Positions 16,878 through 24,308 of a stretch of DNA of 53,242 nucleotides are shown here, one piece after another. This DNA comes from Brevibacillus laterosporus (GTDB lineage: Bacteria > Bacillota > Bacilli > Brevibacillales > Brevibacillaceae): contig NZ_JAUKFY010000027.1 in the NCBI RefSeq assembly GCF_030489605.1, positions 1 through 53,242 of the forward strand. Direction: 5' to 3'. Position 1 is the first letter of the stretch; each line of letters starts with the position of its first letter. The notes beneath the pieces are model-generated. The model searched no databases and was not told the origin of the DNA. It saw only the letters and a program-made list of their open reading frames with translations. The position numbers and the translations under genes are program-made.

Positions 16878-17361
16878 GGTCTCGACCTCCTTCTTGTTCA
16901 GATTCTGATCTAAAATACTTTAATAACGCTGGATCAGGAGCTTTCCCATTGATGTAATAATCCGGATTAATGACATATCCGTATTCAGTGAGCTTCAAGC
17001 AGTTGTAATCCAGTAAGGTTTTGAGTATCTTATACCCTCTCTGCTTACTTAGGCGGCAGATTTGGAATAGCTGCTTAGTTGTAAGCGACTTTCCTTTCAT
17101 TCCGCGCTCTCCATCTCCGACTAAGAGGTTGCGTCCAGGTGTAGCATAACGTGAAATCTTGGAGAGGAACCCTTCTTCTTCCACGTTGAGCTGATAGAAC
17201 CTTCGCTTGGCCTTTTGACTCGTTTTTGACTTAACAAATTTAGTATTCCGGCCACCTGTTGCATACGGATTAATAACCTTAACGATCTCATTAGATCGGA
17301 GCAGCAAACGGCGCTCTTCGAGGATCTCGCCTGTTTCATGATCTACATATCTCTCGTTCAT
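16864..17361 (-). CDS. Winged-helix protein, possibly RepL-like
   Basis: About 165 residues. The N-terminus contains DHETGEILEE; a winged-helix core (LTTKQLFQICRLSKQRGYKI) is followed by a wing reading LTEYGYVINPDYYINGKAP. The D-E-T-G-E opening and the N-P-x-Y/L-x-x-x-G end recall RepL proteins of Firmicute plasmids, but I make that comparison from memory and similarity is limited. It could be a replication initiator for lytic growth or a regulator. Start ATG 17361 follows GAGG by 9 bases. Confidence 0.5.
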   Translation of the reverse strand: MNERYVDHETGEILEERRLLLRSNEIVKVINPYATGGRNTKFVKSKTSQKAKRRFYQLNVEEEGFLSKISRYATPGRNLLVGDGERGMKGKSLTTKQLFQICRLSKQRGYKILKTLLDYNCLKLTEYGYVINPDYYINGKAPDPALLKYFRSESEQEGGRDHGSK

Positions 17362-17414
17362 GTCATTTTGCCTCACTCCTTCTTTTCAATCACAGGCCCA
17401 TTTGTTAAGGCTAA

Positions 17415-17759
17415 CTACCTGTCTTGATTAATCAAAATATGTGCTGGCCCAGTAACCTCTATAGTTTCAGCCTGCCCTACCCCATAATGATCAATGGTTA
17501 GCTTACAGTAGCCTTGTGGCGAAAGAATATGAACGGCCTCCTTGTCGCCTATAGGACGCTTTGCTAATTCATCCAGCAATTCCTTAGTTGTAAAAGATTT
17601 CAAATCTGGATCAATTAATCCAGTTGCTTTCTTGTAAGTTCGTTCAAACTTAGACAGCGATATAGTAGCAGCTTCTGCTGAACGTCTTATCTCCTCTAGG
17701 CTTTGCAACCCATCTGCCACGTCTATATTCACTTTGTAACTCGAATCGTTTGAAGCCAT
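17415..17759 (-). CDS. Hypothetical protein with structured 5' leader
   Basis: 114 residues, start ATG after AAAGGAGT and 8 bases. The N-terminal half is helical (LQSLEEIRRSAEAATISLSKFERT); the C-terminal half has beta text (GYCKLTIDHYGVGQAETIEV). Not recognised. The leader between the upstream terminator and this gene folds strongly (see 17793-17866). Confidence 0.55.
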   Translation of the reverse strand: MASNDSSYKVNIDVADGLQSLEEIRRSAEAATISLSKFERTYKKATGLIDPDLKSFTTKELLDELAKRPIGDKEAVHILSPQGYCKLTIDHYGVGQAETIEVTGPAHILINQDR

Positions 17760-17792
17760 ATCACAACACTCCTTTAACGTATAGTTGGTTTC

Positions 17793-17866
17793 GCCCATCA
17801 TTCGGGTTCCGAAGTCCGTCGCGCTGTGGTAGTTTCCTACCGAACTTCAGAATCCCAACGATGGGC
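17793..17866 (-). ncRNA. Structured RNA leader element
   Basis: On the minus strand: a closing stem GCCCATC/GATGGGC, then a long second stem GGGATTCTGAAGTTCG/CGGACTTCGGAACCC with one bulged A and wobble pairs, topped by a small hairpin GGTAG-GAAA-CTACC with a GNRA loop. About 74 bases, 33 bases before the start codon of the next gene. Not a terminator (no T tract). A riboswitch-like or protein-binding leader is possible; no known class was recognised. Confidence 0.55.
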
Positions 17867-17867
17867 A

Positions 17868-17894
17868 AAATAAAAAGACGCTTAGTTAAGCGCC
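17868..17894 (-). terminator. Terminator after 38-residue membrane peptide gene
   Basis: CGCTT-AACT-AAGCG followed by TCTTTTTATTTT on the minus strand, overlapping the stop codon at 17886. Confidence 0.65.
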
Positions 17895-18002
17895 TTGAAA
17901 TTTTTTATATAGTATTATTCCTACAACAATCAGAAATAGTGGCCGTCCAAACTCCATAGCATAAGATAATATTTGCAGGGGATTTAAATTTAATTCGATC
18001 AT
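17886..18002 (-). CDS. 38-residue membrane peptide
   Basis: TAGGAGGTGTACG precedes ATG 18002. The peptide starts MIELNLNPLQIL and carries a transmembrane stretch (PLFLIVVGIILY) followed by a basic KKFQGA tail. Ends in a terminator. A holin-like, toxin-like or regulatory membrane peptide; the ribosome site is among the strongest in the region. Confidence 0.65.
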   Translation of the reverse strand: MIELNLNPLQILSYAMEFGRPLFLIVVGIILYKKFQGA

Positions 18003-18077
18003 CGTACACCTCCTAAAAATAACCTTTTCTAGTAATACGCTGCACTATTCTAGAGGTTTCAATTTTTAGAAGAAACC

Positions 18078-18272
18078 CTAATGAGTCCTGTCTTCGAAAA
18101 AACCATTTAGTATTACAGTATACTCATTATTGGCAAGAGGAACTACCTGATGCACTTCGATTAACTTATATGGTAGTGATTTCTCCAATTCTCGTATTGT
18201 AGTCCCTAATACTTCTGTTAGTGTTTCATTTTGATTTAATCTTAGATGCAAGAACTGCTGATGTTTGATCAT
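18078..18272 (-). CDS. Hypothetical 64-residue protein
   Basis: GAGGAGG lies 6 bases before ATG 18272. Alpha/beta text (ETLTEVLGTTIRELEKSLPY, EVHQVVPLANNEYTVIL) with no recognised family. An upstream in-frame ATG lacks a ribosome site. Confidence 0.55.
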   Translation of the reverse strand: MIKHQQFLHLRLNQNETLTEVLGTTIRELEKSLPYKLIEVHQVVPLANNEYTVILNGFFEDRTH

Positions 18273-18325
18273 GTTTCGCCTCCTCAAATCCATTGTGATT
18301 GAGCAAAGGACTTTTGTCTATTCTT

Positions 18326-18487
18326 TTACTTCTCGATCATTTTAAAATAAATTGCAGCTATCATAACAAAAGTGGCGTATTCACCAAAGCTCATGGCTCT
18401 TCCTGATAAAGCAGCTAACGTTGCTACTGCTAATCCAACTAATGAGGCCTGTCTTATATGTATTTGAAATATCCCTTTCATTGTCAT
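18326..18487 (-). CDS. 53-residue membrane protein
   Basis: Starts MTMKGIFQIHIRQ, then hydrophobic ASLVGLAVATLAALSG and a second hydrophobic run ATFVMIAAIYFKMIEK. Two short membrane segments. The stop is at 18326; the start at 18487 follows AGGTAGGTGCAA and overlaps the end of the upstream gene. Function unknown; size and layout fit small phage holin-like proteins. Confidence 0.55.
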   Translation of the reverse strand: MTMKGIFQIHIRQASLVGLAVATLAALSGRAMSFGEYATFVMIAAIYFKMIEK

Positions 18488-18642
18488 TTGCACCTACCTA
18501 AGTTTTTGGTTTGCTCCCTCTCGCACACCAGCTTGCTACAAAGTATCTTATACCCAGCATAACTAGCCCACACGCATCGATAACACTTATGATTTTTGTC
18601 GTCTTGTAACGGAGATCTCTTTTTAATTACCCCCTTGCGCAT
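18484..18642 (-). CDS. Small cysteine-containing protein
   Basis: 52 residues starting MRKGVIKKRSPLQDD. Cysteines in CYRC and two later positions (ILCSKLVC, GRC) suggest a zinc ribbon. Basic. Not recognised. Confidence 0.5.
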   Translation of the reverse strand: MRKGVIKKRSPLQDDKNHKCYRCVWASYAGYKILCSKLVCEREQTKNLGRCK

Positions 18643-18654
18643 CCGTATCACCCC

Positions 18655-18687
18655 AATAAAAAAAGCCACCCGCAATTGGATGGCTCA
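18655..18687 (-). terminator. Terminator after arpU-like gene
   Basis: GCCATCC, AATTGC loop, GGGTGGC and TTTTTTTATT on the minus strand. Confidence 0.75.
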
Positions 18688-18772
18688 TTTCATATTCTCT
18701 TGATAATACAAATTTATCATGTTTAAAAGCAAAATGTGTATGAATACCGTATAGATTTTATCTTAATTTCCT

Positions 18773-19234
18773 CTAAGAAGTCTCAGCGTTTTTAAAGGCT
18801 TCAATTTTTAGAGCAAACGCAAGACGATAGAAAGCTTTACCACGGTATTTATAGTAAGTGGCGTGTGACATTTCCAACTCGGTGTATGCTTCAATATCCG
18901 TAATATCGTCTTCGCCAAACCATCTTGTCATTATGATTTGTTTTTCTTTCTTGCTTAATCGTTTTGTGGCATTCAACACACGCTGTACATGGTTCTTGCG
19001 TTCTTCTTCTATGGAAATATTCTTTATGGCCGTGTTTTCCGTACTGCTGTGGAAAGCGTTTGTCTGCGTTGGTGGCACCAAAGAATAGTTTGCGGTTGTA
19101 CTTGCTTCAATTCCAGGATGGAAGCCCATTCTTATGAAATCTCTTGCAAGGTCGAGGGCTTCTTTTACATTGATCTCTGTTTCTTCTTTATCGATTTCCG
19201 GTAGACCCGGCAAAGTTAATTGTTTATATTCCAC
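18773..19234 (-). CDS. ArpU-family late transcription regulator
   Basis: 153 residues. The C-terminal half, VLNATKRLSKKEKQIIMTRW followed by MSHATYYKYRGKAFYRLAFAL, is the sigma-region-4-like HTH of ArpU/RinA-type phage regulators, which switch on packaging and structural genes. It lies between early and late genes as such regulators do. GTG start after GGGGGAG. Its ribosome site is inside one arm of a 12-bp inverted repeat (19243-19311), so translation may be controlled by RNA folding. Confidence 0.8.
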   Translation of the reverse strand: MEYKQLTLPGLPEIDKEETEINVKEALDLARDFIRMGFHPGIEASTTANYSLVPPTQTNAFHSSTENTAIKNISIEEERKNHVQRVLNATKRLSKKEKQIIMTRWFGEDDITDIEAYTELEMSHATYYKYRGKAFYRLAFALKIEAFKNAETS

Positions 19235-19242
19235 TTCCGACT

Positions 19243-19311
19243 CCCCCTCAACGGCTTGGCGTGATATAATAGTAATTGTCCAAGTTAAATTAACCGCTCC
19301 CGTTGAGGGGG
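19243..19311. promoter_or_regulatory. Perfect 12-bp inverted repeat covering the arpU-like ribosome site
   Basis: CCCCCTCAACGG at 19243-19254 and CCGTTGAGGGGG at 19300-19311. On the plus strand the right arm is followed by CTTTTTTATTTTT, a terminator-like tail; on the minus strand the left arm is the Shine-Dalgarno region of the arpU-like gene. The 45-base loop contains TATAAT on the plus strand. Confidence 0.6.
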
Positions 19312-19322
19312 CTTTTTTATTT

Positions 19323-19487
19323 TTACTTGTTCGAAAGCATCATCATGTTTGTTTGAAAATTTATAGCCAGTTGAAGAGCTTCATGCCTTGAAAATCCTAC
19401 GTCTTGTGCTTTTTTCATATACTCAGATAAAATCTTGGTGTGATCAATCAAAAACGCAGAAAGCTGATCAAACTCTGCAATGTTCAT
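19323..19487 (-). CDS. Hypothetical 54-residue protein
   Basis: Begins MNIAEFDQLSAFLIDHTK after GAAAGGGGTAGCAG; helical throughout, methionine-rich end (NMMMLSNK). It stops just upstream of the arpU-like repeat. Not recognised. Confidence 0.6.
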   Translation of the reverse strand: MNIAEFDQLSAFLIDHTKILSEYMKKAQDVGFSRHEALQLAINFQTNMMMLSNK

Positions 19488-19501
19488 CTGCTACCCCTTT
19501 C

Positions 19502-19684
19502 TCAATTGATTTCCTCGTAGAAAAGTGCGTCAATGCTTTTTTCATCAATAAATAACGGTGCTTTTCTTCCTTCAGCTTCTTCCCATATAGCCCCCACAAC
19601 TGAATTAAACCTAATTTCTTCAACCTCAAACTCTTGTACGACTCCACTTTTGAATACAACCGTTACCTTTTTCAAGCTAATCAT
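19502..19684 (-). CDS. Hypothetical 60-residue protein
   Basis: Beta-strand opening (LKKVTVVFKSGVVQEFEVEE) and an acidic end. ATG 19684 follows GAGGAAGGA; a TTG at about 19675 is an alternative start. No family recognised. Confidence 0.55.
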   Translation of the reverse strand: MISLKKVTVVFKSGVVQEFEVEEIRFNSVVGAIWEEAEGRKAPLFIDEKSIDALFYEEIN

Positions 19685-19722
19685 TCCTTCCTCACAGTCC
19701 GACAAGTTTATATTTAGTTACC

Positions 19723-20049
19723 TCAAGTAATATCTTTCACCCTTTTTGGTGTAAATCTTCTGTCTGTTCGTATAGCTACTGTATGACTTGATAGATACTC
19801 AAGTTCTGCCTTCAATTCTGCAACCCTACGCTCTGCTTCCAGCGCTCTTTCAATCGCATGAGGCCATCCGTCACGAGCTTCGGCAATGAAACGAGCATCT
19901 TCATAACTTACAGCGCAAGCTAGTCCGTCCTCGTGTATAGATACCCAATGGCGCAGGTTAGCATTACCCGGCCACTCATCATGGCTCGCGCCCCAAGGCC
20001 CTTCTGTCGCTGTGTAACATATCTCTAAGTCTCTGTTTAGGTCACGCAT
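19723..20049 (-). CDS. Ea22/Ead-like phage protein
   Basis: 108 residues. TEGPWGASHDEWPG, then RFIAEARDGWPHAIERALEAERRVAELKAEL, matches the ead/Ea22-type early proteins common in phages (GPW box, FIAEAR box, leucine-rich tail). Function in phages is unclear. The start overlaps the upstream stop as TAATG. Confidence 0.7.
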   Translation of the reverse strand: MRDLNRDLEICYTATEGPWGASHDEWPGNANLRHWVSIHEDGLACAVSYEDARFIAEARDGWPHAIERALEAERRVAELKAELEYLSSHTVAIRTDRRFTPKRVKDIT

Positions 20050-20231
20050 TATTCTCCTCCCCCTCTAATAATCTGGACACCAGCTTTTAAAACAACTTGT
20101 TCTTGAATGCTTTCTCGGATGCTTAGGGGGATACTTTGATTATGGAAAACCAATTGTTCGATCTAGAGCAAAGCTTCTTCGTAACGTCTAAGCTTTTCTT
20201 CCAACACTTTAACGCCAATCCCGCTAGTCAT
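20049..20231 (-). pseudogene. Small early gene split by an in-frame amber codon
   Basis: A continuous frame of 60 codons starts at ATG 20231 (MTSGIGVKVLEEKLRR) but meets TAG at 20165-20163, codon 23. The frame then remains open as IEQLVFHNQSIPLSIRES to a stop at 20049 that overlaps the next ATG (TAATG). The coupling on both ends shows it was one gene. Either a recent nonsense mutation or amber readthrough. Confidence 0.65.
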
Positions 20232-20467
20232 TTCGCAACCCTCTTTATTCGCTTCACTTTCTCTTGAAGTATCTTTTTCTTAACTTGTTCCGCATGATCG
20301 GGGCAAACAGCACAATTGGCCCAAAGGCTAACAGCGCATTCCCTGCACAGTTTTTTATCACACGTTTCCGTCAATTCTTTAAAATCTACACTTGTTACAA
20401 CCCCTGTACCTGTTGCATAATCGCATAGAATTGTAGACTCACGTTTATTGCAAATTTCGCAAAGCAT
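20228..20467 (-). CDS. Small multi-cysteine (zinc-ribbon-like) protein
   Basis: 79 residues, starting MLCEICNKREST after TTAGGAGG and 6 bases. Cysteine pairs CEIC, CDKKLC, CAVC suggest two zinc sites; the tail is lysine/arginine-rich. Ends with an ATGA overlap with the next gene. Confidence 0.6.
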   Translation of the reverse strand: MLCEICNKRESTILCDYATGTGVVTSVDFKELTETCDKKLCRECAVSLWANCAVCPDHAEQVKKKILQEKVKRIKRVAK

Positions 20468-20477
20468 TGGCATCCTC

Positions 20478-20987
20478 CTAAGGTGCAAGATCGCCCATTA
20501 CCTGAGCGCACTCTCCACAAATAATTTTTCCTTCCATTTCAGGAAACTCTGGGTCGGTTAGATCGAGCTGTTGTTCTTCTTTGATCCATGTTTTGCAATG
20601 GACACACGGTTTTGAATTGTCATTATCATTAAAAGGACCAATATCCTCACCATATGAACCTAAATACATCTCTCTATCATGGTTCCAGCAATCATGGCAC
20701 ATCTTTTCTCCATCTTCATTACTATCGAACTGGTGACATTCACGGAGCTCACTAACCACATTGTCACACCAGCCACACTCTCCGCCGTTCTTATACTCTG
20801 CTTGAATAACTTCAAATTGCTTTTGGGTTAACTCAACCGTTCCTATAGTTTTTGCCGATGCTACGATGTATCCGTCATACGTATTTGGTGTTCCATCGTA
20901 TCCATATGTGTTAAGTACATCGTTTTCGTCCGTTCCCATGTCAATGACTAGTCTTCCATGAACTAGTTTTAAGTCATATCTAGACAT
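20478..20987 (-). CDS. Zinc-ribbon protein, function unknown
   Basis: 169 residues with four cysteine pairs (CGWC, CHDCW, CVHC, CGEC), preceded by AAAAGGGAGGGTTAGC. The N-terminal part is beta-rich (DLKLVHGRLVIDMGTDEND). Likely several zinc fingers; may bind nucleic acid or host protein. Confidence 0.6.
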   Translation of the reverse strand: MSRYDLKLVHGRLVIDMGTDENDVLNTYGYDGTPNTYDGYIVASAKTIGTVELTQKQFEVIQAEYKNGGECGWCDNVVSELRECHQFDSNEDGEKMCHDCWNHDREMYLGSYGEDIGPFNDNDNSKPCVHCKTWIKEEQQLDLTDPEFPEMEGKIICGECAQVMGDLAP

Positions 20988-21033
20988 GCTAACCCTCCCT
21001 TTTCTTTTATCACAAGTGATGTTAAACCCTCAG

Positions 21034-21303
21034 TTATTCGAGACTTACAACCACTTGAGGTGTATCACCGCACTCTTTTTCTTTATAGATTTCGAGCAGC
21101 GACTTGCATTCCGGCCATCCTATGCATGAAACCTCTACGCTATGATCCGGTGGCAACAACTCAATATCGTCAATTTCGTCCATGATTTCTGTATCTTTCA
21201 GTACTTCAATCAAGTAATAACCAAGCGCCTCGTATTTATTTCTAGCGATGATGACTTTTTTATTAAGTCCGTCATCATGAGATATCTGGAAAAATCCGTT
21301 CAT
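21034..21303 (-). CDS. Hypothetical 89-residue acidic protein
   Basis: Start MNGFFQISHDDGLNKKVII after GGGAGG. Central YEALGYYLIEVLKDTEIMDE and several acidic residues. Not recognised. Confidence 0.6.
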   Translation of the reverse strand: MNGFFQISHDDGLNKKVIIARNKYEALGYYLIEVLKDTEIMDEIDDIELLPPDHSVEVSCIGWPECKSLLEIYKEKECGDTPQVVVSLE

Positions 21304-21335
21304 TCCGCATCCTCCCTTATACAAGCAATCGTTTG

Positions 21336-21581
21336 TTAAATATAAACTTCCCTTGGCGCACTTCCACGGTATGGAGAAACTAATCCCTCTTTCTCCATGC
21401 GATCTACAATTCGTGCCGCATAGACGTAGCCAACTCTAATTTTTCTTTGCAACATGGTAACTGAGCATTGCTTCGTCTCCTTCACGATCTGTACTGCCTC
21501 TTGATAACGTTCTTCAAAATCTGAATACAAATTACCATGATGCTCTTTTAACTTTTCAATCAATTCATTTGTCTTGTTCAA
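21336..21581 (-). CDS. Stand-alone FtsK-gamma winged-helix protein
   Basis: 81 residues, TTG start after AAAGGGG. Residues from about 25 on read AVQIVKETKQCSVTMLQRK, then RVGYVYAARIVDRMEKEG and GSAPREVYI, which is the gamma domain of FtsK/SpoIIIE (the part that reads DNA polarity sequences). Here it has no translocase attached. An FtsK-like ATPase without a gamma domain is encoded at 46279-47466, so the two could cooperate. Alternatively it is a free DNA-binding regulator, as seen in other phages. Confidence 0.75.
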   Translation of the reverse strand: MNKTNELIEKLKEHHGNLYSDFEERYQEAVQIVKETKQCSVTMLQRKIRVGYVYAARIVDRMEKEGLVSPYRGSAPREVYI

Positions 21582-21655
21582 ATCAATCTACCCCTTTCTA
21601 AAATTACCATTGTGCTCAACAACCACTTTCATAGCAGCTTTGCATATAGCTTCGT

Positions 21656-22108
21656 TCAATTAATTACCTCCCAAGAACCATCATCAAATTTCTCTTGAGC
21701 TTCCTCTTGACTTATAGTCCTATCTGATCCGTCAGCATAAACAACAAGGATTTTACCTGTTGGATAACCATCAAAGTCTTTGTGGAATGAAACCAGCATC
21801 TTTCCAACATCACGACTTTTTACAAATTCACTACCGTCGATATCTTCAATTCGAAAGTTGTTTAATCCCGCAAAAATAAGTTTTCCATTGCTATAACTAT
21901 CTGCATATCCTTCAGTGAACGCTAAGGCTAGTATGCAAAATGTCTCTTTATCTCCGTATCTATAGATAACCTCATCTGTAACCCCGACTTCATTGAGCTT
22001 TTTAAGGTTTTCTTTACTACTAGCAACAAGGATGTACGCATCTTCCCCCCTGTTTGTATCTACTGCCTCCAGACTGTTCAGTACGTCCAAAATTGCTTGT
22101 CTATTCAT
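21656..22108 (-). CDS. Hypothetical 150-residue protein
   Basis: AGGAGGAATGAATA precedes the ATG. Acidic alpha/beta protein with KILVVYADGSDRTISQEEAQ. No recognised family. Confidence 0.6.
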   Translation of the reverse strand: MNRQAILDVLNSLEAVDTNRGEDAYILVASSKENLKKLNEVGVTDEVIYRYGDKETFCILALAFTEGYADSYSNGKLIFAGLNNFRIEDIDGSEFVKSRDVGKMLVSFHKDFDGYPTGKILVVYADGSDRTISQEEAQEKFDDGSWEVIN

Positions 22109-22162
22109 TATTCATTCCTCCTATTTTTGTCCCAAATGATAGAGATATGCTCTATCAAGTGA

Positions 22163-22633
22163 TCACAATACTGAACCATACTTATTTATCGCTTTATATG
22201 AAGGTTGAGATCCTACTTTCCTAAAAATCACTACAGCATTAGGAAAAGGTGCGTTCCATTTGCTACCACCAAACTTCAGACGTCCTTTAACTAATCGAAT
22301 TTCACCCTTCATACAATAGTCGTGCCACCAACTTGCATCTGTTCTTGCTGGAATCAAACACACTACAGTAGCTCCATTAAGAGAAGATTCGTAAGCTTTC
22401 TTTATCCACTTACCTATCTGTCTTCCATAAGGAGGATTCATCCAACAAATGCCCTTCCATTCTTGCTGTAGACCATCCTCATTAGGGGAGAAATATCTTT
22501 CGCATTTTGTGTTTTCTGGTAGAGCGCAAACATCTAATTGAAAGCCAAACTCTTGATTTAACTGGTTGAAGAAGTCTTGCGGCGTCTCCCATAAATCTGT
22601 ACTTGAAGTAAACATTCCTTCGTTTATAGCCAT
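22163..22633 (-). CDS. Phage N6-adenine DNA methyltransferase (Dam-type)
   Basis: 156 residues. Contains LWETPQDFFNQLNQEFGFQLDV near the start, the catalytic WMNPPYGRQIGKWI (an NPPY motif), and WWHDYCMKGEIRLVKGRLKFG, all typical of the phage Dam family. Adds methyl groups to adenine in short sites, protecting DNA from restriction or marking it. Sits next to a second, broken, adenine methylase. Confidence 0.85.
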   Translation of the reverse strand: MAINEGMFTSSTDLWETPQDFFNQLNQEFGFQLDVCALPENTKCERYFSPNEDGLQQEWKGICWMNPPYGRQIGKWIKKAYESSLNGATVVCLIPARTDASWWHDYCMKGEIRLVKGRLKFGGSKWNAPFPNAVVIFRKVGSQPSYKAINKYGSVL

Positions 22634-22697
22634 TTCCCATTCTCCTTATTTTTGTCCCAACTCCTCGCACTACAATGGCAACAAGGAGTGATATATC

Positions 22698-22952
22698 ATG
22701 CAAAAATCGTTTTATTATCTAGTGCCGTGTAGCCGATCTGCTAGGCTAATTCGAAAGTTTCGACGACACGGCATCCATTTTGAGATTGAACCTATCCGAA
22801 ACAGCGATAACGTTCGGTTTGCGTTTCCTGATCTGCCTGTGAATCAGTATCATGTCGTGCATTTGGTGTTTGGCCATTCCGGATTTACATGCCCTGCTCC
22901 AGAAGAGAAAAGATTGATTGTTGCCCAAAATGTTCAGCAGCCACTTTATTGA
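22698..22952 (+). CDS. Possible small plus-strand protein
   Basis: 84 residues in the otherwise minus-strand early region. CAAGGAG with 9-base spacing precedes ATG. Basic N-terminus (RSARLIRKFRRHGIHFEIEP). It overlaps the 3' end of the broken methylase gene by 68 bases. No family recognised; it may be a real small gene filling the gap or a chance frame. Confidence 0.45.
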   Translation: MQKSFYYLVPCSRSARLIRKFRRHGIHFEIEPIRNSDNVRFAFPDLPVNQYHVVHLVFGHSGFTCPAPEEKRLIVAQNVQQPLY

Positions 22953-23709
22953 ACCAGAGCACTTCCGTTCGTTTTGCTCCAGCTTCTGCCACAGTTTCAA
23001 ACGTTTCTCTATGCCACTTTTTCAATCTGGTATCATACAGCTCGTGTGCGTATCCTGATAGAAGGACCGGTCCAGGATGATCGTCCAATTGTTCTAACAG
23101 CAATTCATGATCACCAATACCCATTTCATGTTTATAATGTCGCTTGGTCCGTGTTTCTAAAATGTAGGGAGGATCAGCATAAATAAGCACGTTCGACCTG
23201 TTATAACGATCAATGATTTTTTCAAATGGTTGTTGCTCAATTTGTACTTCTTTTAACCGTTCAGTTATGTCCATGATCTTTTGTGGGAGTTTGATCCAGT
23301 CTCTTGGTCGGTTATGTTGGTCACCACCGGTATTACTTTTCCATCCGGTCCGGTCGCTTGTTTTTGCTCCAATTGCCATCCAACAACGTACCAGGAAACG
23401 CCTAGCACTTTCTAACTCATCCTCGCTAGATTCATAGGCCGCATAATACTCTTCACGGGAGTAGGGTGTCCAAAATATTTTTTCAGCTAATTCCTGTGGT
23501 CGATCCCTGATGACTCTGAAGAGATTGACCACTTGCCCGTCTAAGTCATTAATCGTTTCCGACTTGGAAGGTTGCTTGTTAAAAAGAACTGCTCCGGATC
23601 CGAAGAACGGTTACAAGTACGTATGATGTTCTGGCATATGTTCAATAATCCAGTTGGCCACGCTCCACTTACTACCTGGGTAGTGTAGGATTCGTGGATA
23701 CTTTTTCAT
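22885..23709 (-). pseudogene. D12-class adenine methyltransferase broken by a nonsense codon
   Basis: Reading from ATG 23709 gives MKKYPRILHYPGSKWSVANW..., the usual D12 opening, then TAA at 23613-23611 in the place where the family has Glu before PFFGSGAV. The frame resumes at once with PFFGSGAVLFNKQPS and runs intact through YADPPYILE to 22885. A single base change GAA to TAA would explain it. A restart at GTG 23532 would miss motif I (FxGxG), so no active enzyme is expected unless the stop is read through. Confidence 0.85.
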
Positions 23710-23795
23710 CAATCCCCACTCGCTTTCTCCGCCCACTCTCTAAGCGCCTGAGCATCGTCAGTCTCTATCCATGTAAAGCCGTAGCTATTTTTCAT
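23709..23795 (-). CDS. 28-residue ORF coupled to dUTPase and methylase
   Basis: MKNSYGFTWIETDDAQALRE..., start within the last codons of the dUTPase gene and stop overlapping the methylase ATG (TGATG). Tight coupling on both sides suggests it is translated. No function known. Confidence 0.45.
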   Translation of the reverse strand: MKNSYGFTWIETDDAQALREWAEKASGD

Positions 23796-24306
23796 TTGAA
23801 CGCACCCCCGTTGAACCAAAACCGCCTGTTCCTCGCTTCGTATCGCTTAACTCATCTACCTTAACAAAACTCGCTTGAATAACCGGTGTAATAATACCTT
23901 GGGCAACACGATCACCTTTTCGAATGATGTAAGTACCAAAGTCGTATTGTTCTAGGCGGATATCTTCTGGAGATCCATCAATTCGGAATGGTGGAGATGT
24001 TGCAATATCATTTTCGGGAAATGAATTTTCGAAAATCATAGAGACTTCCCCACGGTAGTCCGAATCGATAACACCGACACCATTTGGTAAACGGAGAGCT
24101 GTATGAATTGCAATTCCAGATCTCATGCATAAAAGAAATACATATCCCCTTGGAATTTCAAAGGCTAACCCTAATGGTATTTTTACGGTTTCGCCAGGTT
24201 CGATAATCGTTTCCTCAACCGCTACAAGATCAAATCCTGCACTATCAGGAGTGGCATATGTCGGTATTACTGCATCTGGATGGAATTTTTTAATTTTCAC
24301 TTGCAT
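23785..24306 (-). CDS. dut: dUTPase
   Basis: 173 residues with the five trimeric dUTPase motifs: TPDSAGFDL, MRSGIA, NGVGVIDSDYRGE, KGDRVAQGIITPV, and the C-terminal GTGGFGSTG. Converts dUTP to dUMP, keeping uracil out of phage DNA. GAGGAGGAATTAATT precedes the ATG. An insertion between motifs 3 and 4 (FPENDIATSPPFRIDGSP) makes it slightly longer than usual. Confidence 0.9.
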   Translation of the reverse strand: MQVKIKKFHPDAVIPTYATPDSAGFDLVAVEETIIEPGETVKIPLGLAFEIPRGYVFLLCMRSGIAIHTALRLPNGVGVIDSDYRGEVSMIFENSFPENDIATSPPFRIDGSPEDIRLEQYDFGTYIIRKGDRVAQGIITPVIQASFVKVDELSDTKRGTGGFGSTGVRSNEK

Positions 24307-24308
24307 AA

